Shown here: piece after piece, positions 11,009-21,384 of the stretch
Numbering within the stretch: the stretch's first letter is position 1
How the letters are laid out: every line of letters starts with the position of its first letter
Assembly (NCBI GenBank): GCA_033296725.1
Contig: MU857626.1
Span: 186,001 to 250,000, forward strand
DNA from: Corynascus novoguineensis
Lineage: Eukaryota; Ascomycota; Sordariomycetes; Sordariales; Chaetomiaceae
Length of the DNA: 64,000 nt
Reading direction: 5' to 3'
Program-made: the position numbers and the translations under genes
The notes under the pieces: generated by a model
Databases searched by the model: none
What the model saw: the letters and a program-made list of their open reading frames with translations, nothing else
Told to the model about the DNA's origin: nothing

Positions 11009-11971
11009 ATGGCACCCATCTTCTCTTTGCGGCGCGCTGTTGTAGCCGCTCTCTTTGTCAGCGCTCAGGGAGCCGCCCACGTCCAGCCACGTCAACTCTC
11101 TCTCCCCATCGGCCAGGGCCAGAATCAGGATGCCCTTGGCCAACTTCAAAACCTCTTGCAGGGGCTTCTCGGAAACCTCGACCTGATTGGCGGTGGAGCC
11201 GGGGCCGGAGCCGGAGCCGGAGCTGCCGCGGCTGAGGCCACCGAGACCGCAATTGCGCCGCCGGTCGTCACACCCCCCGCTGCCGAGAACGGCACCGATG
11301 TTGGAGCCGGCAACGGCAAGGGCAAGGGTAACGGAAAGGGTAACGGAAAGGGTAATGGAAAGGGTAACGGAAAGGGTAAGGGCAAGGGCTTGGGTCTGGG
11401 ATTGGGCTTGGGCGCAGGCAGAGTCCGCAACGGTACCGTGGGTGGCGGCATCGGCAATGGCGGGGCCGCCGGCGGACTCAACCTTCAGGACCTCATTGAC
11501 CGTCTCACCGGCGGTGGTGCCGGTGCCGGAGAGGGTGCCGGTGCCGGAGAGGGTGCTGGTGCTGGTGCCGGTGGCTTGCTGCAGGACCTGCTCGGCGGTC
11601 TCACCGGCGGCAACAACGGAGCCGGCGGCGCCGGTTCCAACCTTCAAGACCTCATCGACGGTCTCACTGGCGGCGGAGCCGGTGCTGGAGCTGGTGCTGG
11701 AGCCGGCGCCGGTGTCGGTGGCTTGCTGCAGAACCTTCTCGGTGGTCTTCTCGGCGGCAATAACGGAGCCAACAACGTCGCGGCCACCCGTGCAAAGCTG
11801 GAAGCCATGCTGCAGCAGGTCACCGCCGCCCGGCAGCAGCAGCAGGCTGAAGCTCAGGCCCAGGGCAAAGGCAAGGGCAACGGCAAGGGCAAGGGCAATG
11901 GGAACATCGTCAGCAGGCGTGCCAGGAGGGCTGAGCGGCTCAGGAGGAGGTCGCTTGCCGGGCAGGTGTAA
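11009..11971 (+). CDS. Secreted glycine-rich repeat protein with NGKG tandem repeats
   Basis: 320 residues, no recognised domain. A signal peptide occupies about residues 1-22 (RRAVVAALFVSAQGAA), followed by a possible processing site (VQPR). The rest is repetitive: a tandem Asn-Gly-Lys-Gly block (about residues 101-127), a GLGLGLGLG stretch, then two modules at 11480-11638 and 11639-11776. Each module begins NLQDLID, continues into a GAGAG run and ends in GLLQDLLGG or GLLQNLLGG with GGNNGA. A looser copy (LQNLLQGLLGNLDLIGGG) sits near the N-terminus. The tail repeats GKGKGNGKGKGNGN and ends with a dibasic-rich segment (SRRARRAERLRRRS). Alternating amphipathic Leu-rich helices and flexible Gly segments suggest a wall or matrix structural protein; a precursor cut by Kex2 is also possible. 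Long frames over the same DNA in other frames are artefacts of GC-rich repeats. Confidence 0.75.
   Translation: MAPIFSLRRAVVAALFVSAQGAAHVQPRQLSLPIGQGQNQDALGQLQNLLQGLLGNLDLIGGGAGAGAGAGAAAAEATETAIAPPVVTPPAAENGTDVGAGNGKGKGNGKGNGKGNGKGNGKGKGKGLGLGLGLGAGRVRNGTVGGGIGNGGAAGGLNLQDLIDRLTGGGAGAGEGAGAGEGAGAGAGGLLQDLLGGLTGGNNGAGGAGSNLQDLIDGLTGGGAGAGAGAGAGAGVGGLLQNLLGGLLGGNNGANNVAATRAKLEAMLQQVTAARQQQQAEAQAQGKGKGNGKGKGNGNIVSRRARRAERLRRRSLAGQV
11310..11389 (+). repeat. 12-base tandem repeat coding for Asn-Gly-Lys-Gly
   Basis: Direct repeats of a GGTAACGGAAAG-type unit with silent changes (GGCAAC, GGTAAT). They code for alternating NGKG and KGKG. The near-identity of units at the DNA level points to recent slippage or unequal exchange. 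Confidence 0.85.
11480..11776 (+). repeat. Two-copy internal module of the repeat protein
   Basis: Copy 1 (11480-11638) and copy 2 (11639-11776) both read NLQDLID...LTGG, a GAGAG run, GLLQ(D/N)LLGG and GGNNGA. Copy lengths differ because the GAGAG run varies. Confidence 0.8.
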
Positions 11972-12864
11972 ATGGTCTTCTATGGGCAATGTGCTCAGGA
12001 GATAGGCTGCTGGTGGCCTTTGAAGATGCAACAGGGAGCCGGGTTCCGGTAGATGGCTGGATCTGGGGTTCTGTGTATAACCCAACTTTTTTGTAACTAT
12101 CTTTTGTTGAATTCTAGTGGCACTGGTTGGTTGGGCGAAAGAGTGATAAATCACAATATCATTATCACCAGCGAAAGACAGAACATCACAAGACGACCAA
12201 GAGTCCACCAAGCTCCCTCAGAATGGGGCGCAAAGCTGATACCATATTACTCGCTGCAACCTGAAGCGAACTTAGTCAATGAACGCTGTCTTTATTGGCT
12301 GAGCGTTCAGCATGCAGTCGAGAGTAATGGTCGCTCACGCCAGGCCCATCCCCCTAGCATGGCGCAGTCGCAAGCTTGCTGCCGGTTGAGATGCAGTAGG
12401 TTCGATAATGAGTGATGTTGGGATTAGTGATCTAGTTTAAGAGTTTCTGGAGGTTAATCTCTAAGACATCATGCCTAGGCGGTCGTGCCCCAGAATTCTG
12501 TGGTTTGACGCATGTAAGGTCAGTAGCAGCTGCCACATCATGAGTCGCCTCCCAGATTCTAAAGTCTAAATACTTACTCAATAAGGGGTTAATGTTAGAA
12601 TTCATAATTCTTGCCGGTAACTACGGGTCCGCATATGAATCGATGTCCGCGTATCTCTCTAAGAACAGCCTGCCACCCTGTAAACGACTTCTATGGGAAT
12701 ATCTGGAGCCCCAAAAAGCTTGTTTACAACATGCATCACTTACTGCTTGTTGCGGAGGTAGGTGATTGAGCTCAAAACTTCCAGATCTATTCAAGCAACA
12801 AACCAAAAGACTACGAACCAAACTCCGATTATGTCCCGCTTTTCCACCCGATCCCCCCTGTCTC
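11972..12864. other. Intergenic between convergent genes
   Basis: Contains the 3' ends of the repeat-protein gene (plus) and the LURP-one-related gene (minus). No gene, RNA or repeat is supported here. Confidence 0.55.
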
Positions 12865-13532
12865 CTATCTTCGCTGAGCCTCCTGCTGTTCCTTCTTCTC
12901 ATCCATGCAGACACACATAGCCACAATCAAAGCTGCGTCAACCTGCGGTTGCACCGTCAGGTTGTAAGTATCTTGGCCCGCGGCCGACCTGGCCAGCGTC
13001 TTCAGGCTGTCAAACCGCTTGCGCTCGATACTGGCGACAGGCGCCTTCGAGACTTCCTCAATTATCTCGACCTTACTCCCAAGCAATTTGGTGCCCTTCA
13101 AGGTGAGCGTCACGGGCTTGCCAGCCGCATTGGTGAATGTCGCATGAGCGGTGCGGCCGATGGCTAGAGGACTTTGTTAGCAGAGCCCCGTGAGCACACT
13201 GCCAGTGTTTAAGACCCGTCCAATCACGTACCACGGAACTTCACTTTCATCAGCTCCTGCTTGTTCTCTCCCCGAACGGAGAAGGTGGGGCGAAAACGGA
13301 ACGGCTTCTGGATGATGTCAAACAGCCATTCGTCTTCGCCGGCGTAAACCTTCTTGCGGCCCCTCATCGTCGCCTTCTTGGCCTTGACACGCATGAATTT
13401 GCGATTGCTGTTGGCATCCTGAATATTGAAGTCGTCAAAGCGTTCTTCCACCCGCAGTATTGTGGACTGTCTTGTCACCGTCTTCGGATTCGAATTCTTA
13501 GCAACCAGCGACCGCGGCGGGTAGGAAGCCAT
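12865..13532 (-). CDS. LURP-one-related (tubby-like fold) protein
   Basis: Two exons, 13232-13532 and 12865-13163, joined in phase 1 across a GTACGT/TAG intron; 199 residues. The order of strands and motifs is that of the LOR family (DUF567), which folds like the tubby C-terminal domain. Visible are the early RVEERFDDFNIQDANSN, the AGEDEWLFDIIQKPF turn, FRPTFSVRGEN and, after the splice, AHATFTNAAGKPVTL. The long hydrophobic C-terminal helix expected of the fold is DAALIVAMCVCMDEK, followed by a charged tail. LOR proteins are small intracellular proteins, possibly membrane- or lipid-associated; plant members are linked to defence, but fungal functions are not known. No signal peptide. Confidence 0.85.
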
Positions 13533-14381
13533 TTCGTATGTGTGAAAGCAGGAGCACGAAAGACCTGGATTGGTTAGACTCGTGCCTTTGTGGAAGTTAA
13601 AATTTTCAAGTTTGGACCGATGGTGTTTACGGCTACGCTGTATGGAGGTAGTATCTTAAATACAAAAACAGCATAAACAACGGACTGCATGGCCCCCAAC
13701 ATGCAGTGTTGGTCGAGAGTCTCTGAACCCATCATTTCTCACCTTTCCGTCTCAACACCATTACACAGACCTGTTACAGGGCTGCAAGATGGGGCCGAAC
13801 AAAGCATGTCGACGTTTCGACGGCCTCGAGACCGCCTGGCCCAGAAGTGTCAGCCTGGGCGGCCGTATGGGATGACGAAGTGCGAAGAAGGCGGCGCATC
13901 CCCACATTGACCAATGATTTGCTTCACAAGCGGCCAATGCCGCGCCCCTTCGCCTATTGCGCTCTTTGTCTTCCTTCAGACCCAAGTGGCGCACCAAAAT
14001 GTCAGCGGGCCAGATAAGAAGAAGCCGCTTCGCTGTCAGACACCGTGACCATGTGGAAAGACCAACAGTAGGTCTTGACCAAATGACCGACGGATAAATC
14101 GTGGTCGCTGCAATATGTCCTTAGAACAGAAGCTGTGGCCGTGGCAAGCTTGCTGTCCATGGCAGACCTAGACAATGAGGAGTAAGCATAGGAGAACATG
14201 CTTGAAGGGTGAAGCCGCCAGGATTCTATGAAAATGCTCTGTAAATGAGATTGGAGCCGGGCCCTTCTCTGATTGCCGACTGGGAATTCTACCTCTTGAT
14301 TCCGAAAATCGGTTATACCTCGTGGTATGGGGCATTGTCAACTCCTTTGATAATGCGAGCGTACGATTCGATGCATAGGCA
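13533..14381. other. Intergenic
   Basis: Promoter side of the LURP-one-related gene. No supported gene or repeat. Confidence 0.5.
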
Positions 14382-14582
14382 TCTTCCTTCAAGCCCACCG
14401 GGACCGGCGACACCCTCACCCTCGGCGACGCCATTGGCAGGTTTCTGGGCGTCAAGGTCGGCACTCCCCTTCAGCGCAAGCTCAGCAAGCTTGCCATGGT
14501 TCTGTTTGGTATCGCCGTCGCCTGCGCCCTCATCGTGCTTGGTGCAAACCGCTTCCACACGACCCAGGACGTCATTATTTAC
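14382..14582 (+). pseudogene. Relic of an ENA-type (P-type IID) sodium ATPase
   Basis: A 67-codon stretch still reads as the early cytoplasmic-to-membrane part of a fungal ENA sodium pump. It contains FKPTGTGDTLTLGDAIGRF, then VGTPLQRKLSKLAMVLF, a hydrophobic segment (IAVACALIVLGANRF) and TTQDVIIY. In intact pumps this is followed by the conserved membrane segment carrying the ion-site proline, and the whole protein is over 1000 residues. Here the frame runs into unrelated sequence on both sides (GRGYLIGES then stop downstream). There is no phosphorylation-site DKTGT motif nearby. It is an isolated fragment, not a truncated working gene. Its good codon-level preservation suggests a fairly recent duplication or capture. 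Confidence 0.75.
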
Positions 14583-15224
14583 GGGCGAGGCTATTTGATA
14601 GGTGAATCCAAAGTACCTACAACTTGAAAGCAAGTTCTGCCACACGGGCGCGCATCTAATCTAATTTACGAATTGCCTGCCTTCTACTTGGACCAGCCAG
14701 CGACCCTTCGCCTCTACTGGAGTCACGAGTCTGAAGTCCTAGAAGAAGCTCGAATAATGCCTCTTGTTCGAGACCTTTCGCTCACGCTGATCATTATCAG
14801 AAATGGACGGACATCATCCAGGCCGGAATCAAAGATGCCGCTGAGCTCGTCAAGTTGTGAAACGAAGTGCGGGTTGAACGCTGTCCTAGAACCAAACTAT
14901 ATGAGATAGACAGTTGAGATTGCATTGCATGAGATAAATCCTGGTCATGATATGTTGCATTATTGGATCAAAGTTTTAACATACCACGATTGCCCTAGGC
15001 CTTTCGATTTTCGAGTTCGAAGCGAGTATGGCACAAATCAGGTCAATCACAGAAGTGCAAGTCAAGTCCCTTGAGATATTGGCCAAGGCATGTCGTTATC
15101 ATCTATGGCTCTATGAGGCAACGAGATGGAGAGATCGTGCCGTATTCTTCCTTTCTTAGGTCGACACTCTCCGTATCTAAGACCACACAACACCGGATCA
15201 AAGGTTGAGATCAACCACCAGCCT
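14583..15224. other. Intergenic with a possible small coding fragment
   Basis: Most of the stretch holds nothing recognisable. On the plus strand, 14781-14861 reads AHADHYQKWTDIIQAGIK and eleven or so further codons to a stop, with coding-like composition and an in-frame stop about 60 bases upstream. It may be the tail of a second decayed gene, but the family was not recognised. Confidence 0.4.
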
Positions 15225-18200
15225 CTACTCGAGCTTCAACTGCTTGAACTGCTCGATGGTTGCCTCGAGGCCTTTCGCCTCGCTCTCCAGATCAGCCAGC
15301 TTCGCCCGGTCAGCATCCTGCGTTACGACGTTGGCCTTCTTGAGGTATGTCGGATCGTGGATGAGCTTATCCTGCTTCTGGACGGCAACGCGGGCCTTCT
15401 CCAGCTTCTTTGTCGCCTTGGCAATCTCCTCGTCGAAGTTGACGCGGTCTGCGACGTGGATCAAGACGGAGACGGCGCTGGACACAGGGAAGGCGACACA
15501 GCCGGCAGGGCGGGCATGGTCAGGCGAGAGGATCTCAATCTCCGCGGCGAACTTGCCGCTGAGAGACTCAATCGACGACTTCTCCTCGGACACGGTCTTG
15601 TGCGACGTCGCGTTGTGGGCATGGATGAAGATCTTGGCCTTCTCTTTAGGCGCGTATTCGGCCATCAGGGACCGAACACCCTTGGAGCAGCCCAGAACGA
15701 TGTCGTAGGCAGCCTCGGCGGCTGGGTTCTCGAACTGCTGGTCCCATTCGGGGTACTTCGCCAACATGATGCTCTTCGTCTTGTCACCTGGCCGTCTGGG
15801 CAACCTCTGCCACAGCTCTTCCGTGATGAAGGGAAGGAACGGGTGGGAGAGGACAAGAGCCCCTTCGAGGGCAGAGTAGAGCGTCTGGAGTGCGGAGTTG
15901 ATCTGGTCTTTGGACCCTTGCTGGATCAGAGCCTTGGAGTTCTCGATGAAGACATCGCACCTAAATGAACCGTCAGACAGAGGTAGGATCAGCGGGGGCC
16001 GGGAACCGCTTACAGCTGGAAATACCAGTAGGCGTATATAAGGTTGGCACTCCTCATGAAATCTCTTTGCTCGATAGCCTCGGTGACCGCCTTCACGGCA
16101 TAATTCATCTTGTGAAGGATCCAGAGTTCCGACAGAGACTCGTGTCCGGTAAGAGCCCGTCGTTCCGCGGGAACAAAGTCATCGACGGTCTCGAGCTTGC
16201 CGAGGACATACTTGCAGGCATTCCAGATCTTGTTGCAGAAGCGTCTGTACAGGTGGATGACCTTCACATCGAAGTTGATGTCGCCACCGCCCGTGGTGTA
16301 AGCAATAAGAGCAAAGCGAAGAGCATCTGCGCCGCACTCCGGAATACCCTGCGGGAACGCCGTCTTCTGGTACGCGGTCGCCTTTTTGACCTCGGAGGCG
16401 GCAAGATTGCCCGTCAACAGCTTGTCGTGGAGAGTCTGGAGCTCGATGCCGCTGATGACGTCTAGAGGATCGACAACATTGCCGAGCGACTTGCTCATCT
16501 TCCGCCCGTCAGAGTCGCGAACTATATATAATGTCAGCATCGTGAGTGAGCTCACCGGATCGAAGTATAACTTACTCAAAGAATGACAGAACACCTCAGA
16601 GAACGGCACCTTGCCCTGTTTTTGGGTTAATGATTCATCATCCGGTATAAAGTCGTCCGAATGGCATTTCACTTACGGTGAGCTTTATGCTGAGGAAGAT
16701 CATACGAGCAACCCAGAAAGGACTACATCTTTATGTCAGCATATGCCTGGCCAGGTGGGGCACCACGACTTCCTTGCACGGCACGACAAACTCGCCCGGA
16801 ATCTGCCCTCGGTAACCAGGCAGAGATACTTACATGATATCCCATCCTGTTTCCAGGACGCTGGTAGGGAACAGACGGGCCAGATCAGGAGTCTCATTAG
16901 GCCAGCCAAGAGTCGCGAAAGGCCAGAGACCAGAGCTGAACCAGGTGTCAAGGACATCCTCGTCGCGGACCTATATAGCGTAAGTCTCTGACCATCCTCT
17001 GGCAACAGAATCTCCACAGAATGCCCAATTGAATCGTGTACACATAGAAAGGGATAACCTTACCAACTCAAACTTCTTGTCCGGCCATGCCTTTTTGGCC
17101 TTGGCAAGGGCTGTTCTGGTCAGCGCTGAACGAGCAGTGTAAGGACGACTACTGACCTTCTTCTTCAGTTCGTCCGGCGAACCACCTGTCTTCGGAGTCA
17201 TGGACATCCACCTCTCCTTCGAGGCGCACACGATACACGGGGCACTGGTGTCCCCACCACAACTGTCTCGAGATGCACCAGTCGTTGATGTTCGACATCC
17301 AGTGGAGGTAGGTTTTCTCCGCCGACTCGGGCCTGATCTTGATCTCGCCAGTCTCGACCGCTTTGATCTGAAACAGGTGTGAGCAGAGACAAGACGAGGC
17401 ATATAGAACAGTCATGGACTTACAGCATCTCCTGCAAGAGCAGACATCTTCACCCACCACTGCGGCCTCATGATGGGCTCGACAACATCCCTGGTCCTCT
17501 CCGACAGCGGCACGGACATGGGGTTGTCCTTCTTGTCCACGTAGAGTCCGAGTTTCTTCAGGTCCTCCTGGATGGAGTAGCGGACGTCGAATCGCTTCTG
17601 GCCCTGGTACGGACCGCCGTTCTCGTTGATGCGTCCGTCGTCCGTCAGGATGTTGATGAACTCAAGCTTGTGGGTCGTGCCCAAGTTGAAATCATTAGGA
17701 TCGTGCGCCGGGGTCAGCTTAACGGCACCCGTACCGAACTCGCGGTCGACATAGGTATCGGCGACGATCGGAAGCCTCCGGCCTTTGATGAACGGATGAA
17801 CAGCAAATTTGCCCACCAAGTGGGCATAGCGAGGATCCTCAGGGTGTACTGCGATGCCGGTGTCACCAAGCATGGTCTCAGGACGGGTCGTCGCGACTTC
17901 GATGGTCTCGTCGGAGTTCTCAATAGGATATTTGAAATGAACAATGATTCCAAACTCGACCTTTCTCTCGTAGCCCGGCACGTCGAGAAGCGTCCGTCCC
18001 GGCAGCTCCTTGTTGTCGACCTCGACGTTGCTGAGAGCCGTCATTAACGTGGAATCCCAGTTAACCAGACGGTTGGCCCTGTAGATGATGCCCTCTTCGT
18101 GGAACCTAACGAAGACATCGGTGACGGCCGCTGAAAAGTTTTCGTCCTGTCGGAGGTTCGGCGTGAGCGTGCGCAGCCGGGGCACAACGTTGGGATACGC

Positions 18201-19201
18201 ACCATTGTAAACGCTTCTCTGGTCCAGTCAAGACTGCTTCCCATCTTTCTGAAGGCGTTGGTGATTTTCTTGTGGTATTCCTCCTTCCAGTCCTGGGCGA
18301 GCTCGACGAACTTTGTCCTGCCGACATCGTACCTGGTCTGTTGCTTTTTTTTCCAGAGCATCTTCTCCACAACGTTCTGGGTCGCGATGCCTTCCGGGTT
18401 GTCAGATCATGTCAGTCGACGGAACGGGCGGCGATTATCTTACCAGCGTGGTCACAGCCTGGCAGCCATAACGTGGTCTTTCCCTTCTGACGGTTGTAGC
18501 GGATCATCATATCCTGCAGCGAGTTGCCCAAGGCGTGGCCCATGCTGCTCACGTCAGTGATCTGCCGAGGTCTTGGAGGCACGAGCAGGAGGGCTTACTG
18601 CAGGACTCCCGTGACGTTTGGAGGAGGCAAGACGATGACGAACTTGCCCTCGGGCTTGACCTGGCCTTCTGGTGTGAACTGCGGCTGGAAGAATCCCTCC
18701 TTCTCCCACCAGGCGTACCATGCTGACTCGACGGCGACGGGGTGGTACGAGGAATAGTGAGGGTCGTCGAAGGGCTTAATCCGCTTTTTCTCTCCCGGCG
18801 GGGTCTCCTCGACGAAAGGAGGCAGCACCTCGGCCTCGGCCTTTTTCTCCTTCACCTTCTTTTCCGCCTTGGTCTTGTTCGCACTGGTGGCAGCCGCCTC
18901 AGCCCGGGCAGCATTCTTCTTCTCGAGCTTGGCCAGCTTCTCCGCCTTTTTACGCTCCCGCTCGAGCTCCTTCTCGGTCTTCACCTTGCCCGGGGTGGAC
19001 GTGCCCGAATCCTGGCCGGAGACACGGGTGCTGACTGCCTCGCTGGTGGAACTCGACTGAGCGGCAGGTGCGCCATCCTGTCGCATGTCGTCGGCCGCGG
19101 CGACTGCACGAGGTAGGCATGTCAGCGAGGCCTATGGCTCTCGGGCCGAAACCCTCGTGATTGGACTTACTGGTGTTTCCTTCTGCACTCTTAGTAGCCA
19201 T
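15225..19201 (-). CDS. Valyl-tRNA synthetase (cytosolic form from AUG; mitochondrial form by upstream non-AUG extension)
   Basis: Class I synthetase that charges tRNA-Val. Twelve exons: 19171-19201 (from the AUG), 18599-19103, 18444-18544, 18203-18390, 17424-18146, 17157-17367, 17064-17110, 16834-16970, 16677-16722, 16576-16615, 16014-16521, 15225-15960. All junctions keep frame, giving 1090 residues from the AUG at 19201. The HIGH motif is HMGH, rebuilt across the second splice (VTGVL-HMGHALG). KMSKS is intact (GRKMSKSLGNVVDP). The editing domain (VATTRPETMLGDT, GTGAVKLTPAHDPNDF), WISRQ-type WCISRQLWWGHQ and the DTWFSSGLWPF block are present. The C-terminus is the coiled-coil arm typical of ValRS. 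The Lys-rich N-terminal extension is typical of fungi. In Neurospora, cyt-20 makes both cytosolic and mitochondrial enzymes. One oddity: exon 9 gives GWDIPFW where the family usually has GWDILFFW, one residue shorter. Confidence 0.95.
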
Positions 19202-19282
19202 CGCGAATGTAGACGAAAATCCTCGGACGATCGGCGGCGTGCGCACGAGGAGCGCACGGAAAAACGGTCGAGACAACGTCGT
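19202..19282 (-). other. Predicted non-AUG mitochondrial leader of valyl-tRNA synthetase
   Basis: The synthetase frame stays open upstream of the AUG to a stop near 19315, with no AUG in frame. The added residues form a textbook mitochondrial presequence: arginines, serines and hydrophobics without acidic residues (SRPFFRALLVR, then RGFSSTFA). Candidate near-cognate starts are two consecutive ACG codons (19282-19277) followed by TTG (19276-19274). Yeast ALA1 starts its mitochondrial form at tandem ACG codons and GRS1 at UUG, so the arrangement has precedent. An AUG supplied by a further upstream exon is not excluded. Confidence 0.65.
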
Positions 19283-20639
19283 GGCGACTGATGAGGGGTG
19301 ACGCGGGGAAAAAAGTTAGGCGGTTTCGACCGGCAGCAATTGAACCTCCAGATTTTGAAAGCTGTGAGTCAGGAGCGCTTAACAGCAGAACGGCTCCAGT
19401 CACAGCAAGGGCCACCCCGCGCCCCGCCGGTACAAAGTAACCTAGAAACGAACATGGCTGCTTGGGTCAGGCACTCCACCCGAAGTTTAACCGTTTACAA
19501 AGTACCGCCAGCCAAGTCCCCGAGAACCCTCCATGATATGCCTATTCAACCAACACAGTGACAATTTGTAGGAAGAACAACAACGGTAAAAAGAAAAGTT
19601 GGTAATATTGAGTGCCACTGAAGCCGACGAAGTGGGAGAAAGAAGGTTGGCAAAGCCCGTGGGAAAAGGTGGGCGGAGAAGCCACTGGGTCAAGTGGACC
19701 CTGTGTAGCTCCGACATCAGATATCTAATGTAGGAGGATTCAAAAACGTGCCTATCCAAAGATGCTAGTGGATTGTCAGCGACCTAGCGATGGTTATTTC
19801 CTTATTTTTCCAAACTACACTCCACTGAACTATGTGGGTGTGATCCGCTCGTTTCCTAATCCGCTCGCTTCATCAGTATACTAACGTGCTTTAGTTAACG
19901 TTAACGTGATCTACACATTACGGAGTACTTGCTATCGAATGGCGTACCTAATCCTAATGGAGTAGTGCACTTTTCCAACCAAATCACTGGTTACGCCCGC
20001 ACTTACCTGAGTTTCAGTCGCGTTTTTTTCTACTAAAATAATGCAAGACTGAGTGTAATCAGGATAATGTACACTGTAACTAGTATGTATTTCCTGACCA
20101 ACAGCGCAATTGTTAAGCTCCATTTGTCTATAAAACCAGAGGAGATCACCTGTCGTAGGATTGTAGTGGCACACGATCCCTGACTATGGCCTAGACTAGA
20201 ACTCAAAAGTAGTCCCGGTGCCCCGCTTAATATGTTATCCAAACTACAGTCTAAGTACAGAACTTGCTGTTCTGGCCGCCGAATTTGGCAGGGCAGTGCC
20301 GCCATTTTCGGGGGTCTCGACAGTGCGAGGCGCTTGGTCACAGCCAAGTACTTGGTACCTCACCGCGGGCGAGCTCCCTCCAATCAATTCAGGCCTCAGA
20401 TCCACGATCCCAGAGTGCCCCACCTCCGAGGAGCGCCCCCATCCTGGCCTGTTGGTTTCGAAAGCAGTCGTCCGCCATCCAGGAAACCGTTTTCTTCTAA
20501 CGTTACCTAGCATCCATTTTAGCTCTCCGGCGTAGCAAGATATAAAATGACGCCCCTCGCGCTTTCGTCGATCACGGCTCGTCGACTATCAGGAAGTCCA
20601 ACAACTACAATTCCACAGTTATAAAATTGGAGGCACTTG
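19283..20639. other. Intergenic, AT-rich centre
   Basis: Promoter region of valyl-tRNA synthetase, then an AT-rich stretch (about 19700-20200) with no gene. Open frames at 20218-20535 on both strands overlap and were not recognised; they might be the decayed 3' part of the adjacent dehydrogenase relic. Confidence 0.45.
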
Positions 20640-21278
20640 CGAGGACTGATTTGGACTTGGCGTGCCCCGCGCCGAGAGGATCGGGACGCTGCGGCCTTGG
20701 AGGTCATCCCGTGAGGATGCGGCTTTCCTTGATGGCGGTGAAGACGCTGGAAACGCGGCGGAGGTGGGGTGGCGTGCTGAAGGAAGGGCAGGAGGTTGAG
20801 GACCAGCCGGATGCCGGCGTAGTAGGCTACCGCGAGGAGGTAGTTCAGGCCATCGTCGGCGTCTACTCTCATCATCAACCACTGTTCTTTCATGAGGATA
20901 CTCGGTAGGCTGATGCGGTACAGCCCTTTTCCGGTGATCAGCGTCCCCTCGGGCAGAAACAGCAAGTTGATGGCCTGCTCCTTCTGCCTGAGATCCAGGC
21001 TGGTCCACCGACTTGATCAGGCTGACGTCGACGATGATGTAGTGATCCTCCCCCTCCGGGTTCAGGTTCTGCAGCTCGGCGAGGATGCGGCTGTCAGACT
21101 CCTTGGACCGCCCCATGAAGTTGGCCTAGATCCTGGGACGGACGGCGCGCTTCGCGAACTGCTTAAGCGCCGACTCGCCGATCCGCTGGTGGCGCCCACA
21201 AAGACGGGCTACGAGACCAGCGGGAAGGACCGTCGAGATTTGAGCGTTGAACGCCCTGATTTAATTGAAGGAGACCAT
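20640..21278 (-). pseudogene. Decayed short-chain dehydrogenase/reductase gene
   Basis: Reading from the ATG at 21278, pieces of a fungal NAD(P)-binding dehydrogenase appear in successive frames. They are MVSFN, AFNAQISTVLPAGLVA, VFVGATSG (cofactor loop), ALKQFAKRAVRPRI, NFMGRSKESDSRILAELQ, DHYIIVDVSLIKSVDQ, then in a second frame LFLPEGTLITGKG and LNYLLAVAYYAGIRL, and in a third RRVSSVFTAIKESRILTG. Lesions seen: TAA at codon 6 (21263-21261), a one-base shift after VGATSG, TAG at 21128-21126, a shift near 21000 and another near 20790. The catalytic YxxxK region and C-terminal half are not found. It lies next to the methyltransferase relic on the same strand, which suggests the remains of a secondary-metabolism locus. 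Confidence 0.8.
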
Positions 21279-21384
21279 GGTGTACTGGCAGAAGAATGTC
21301 AAGCGCAATCAGTATATGATAGTGCCTGTGATCGGATCGTCCCAGTAATCCTTCTCCATAGCTCCCTGATTCAACCACGCATCG

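Noticed and set aside
11187..12005. 272-codon plus-strand frame overlapping the repeat protein
   Set aside because: Arg/Pro/Val-rich out-of-frame reading of the same repeats with no signal peptide.
10928..12211. 427-codon frame on the minus strand over the repeat protein
   Set aside because: It is the reverse reading of the GC-rich repeats (Leu/Ser/Gly runs); the plus frame has a signal peptide and orderly repeats.
15126..15968. 280-codon plus-strand frame
   Set aside because: Antisense shadow of the last exon of valyl-tRNA synthetase.
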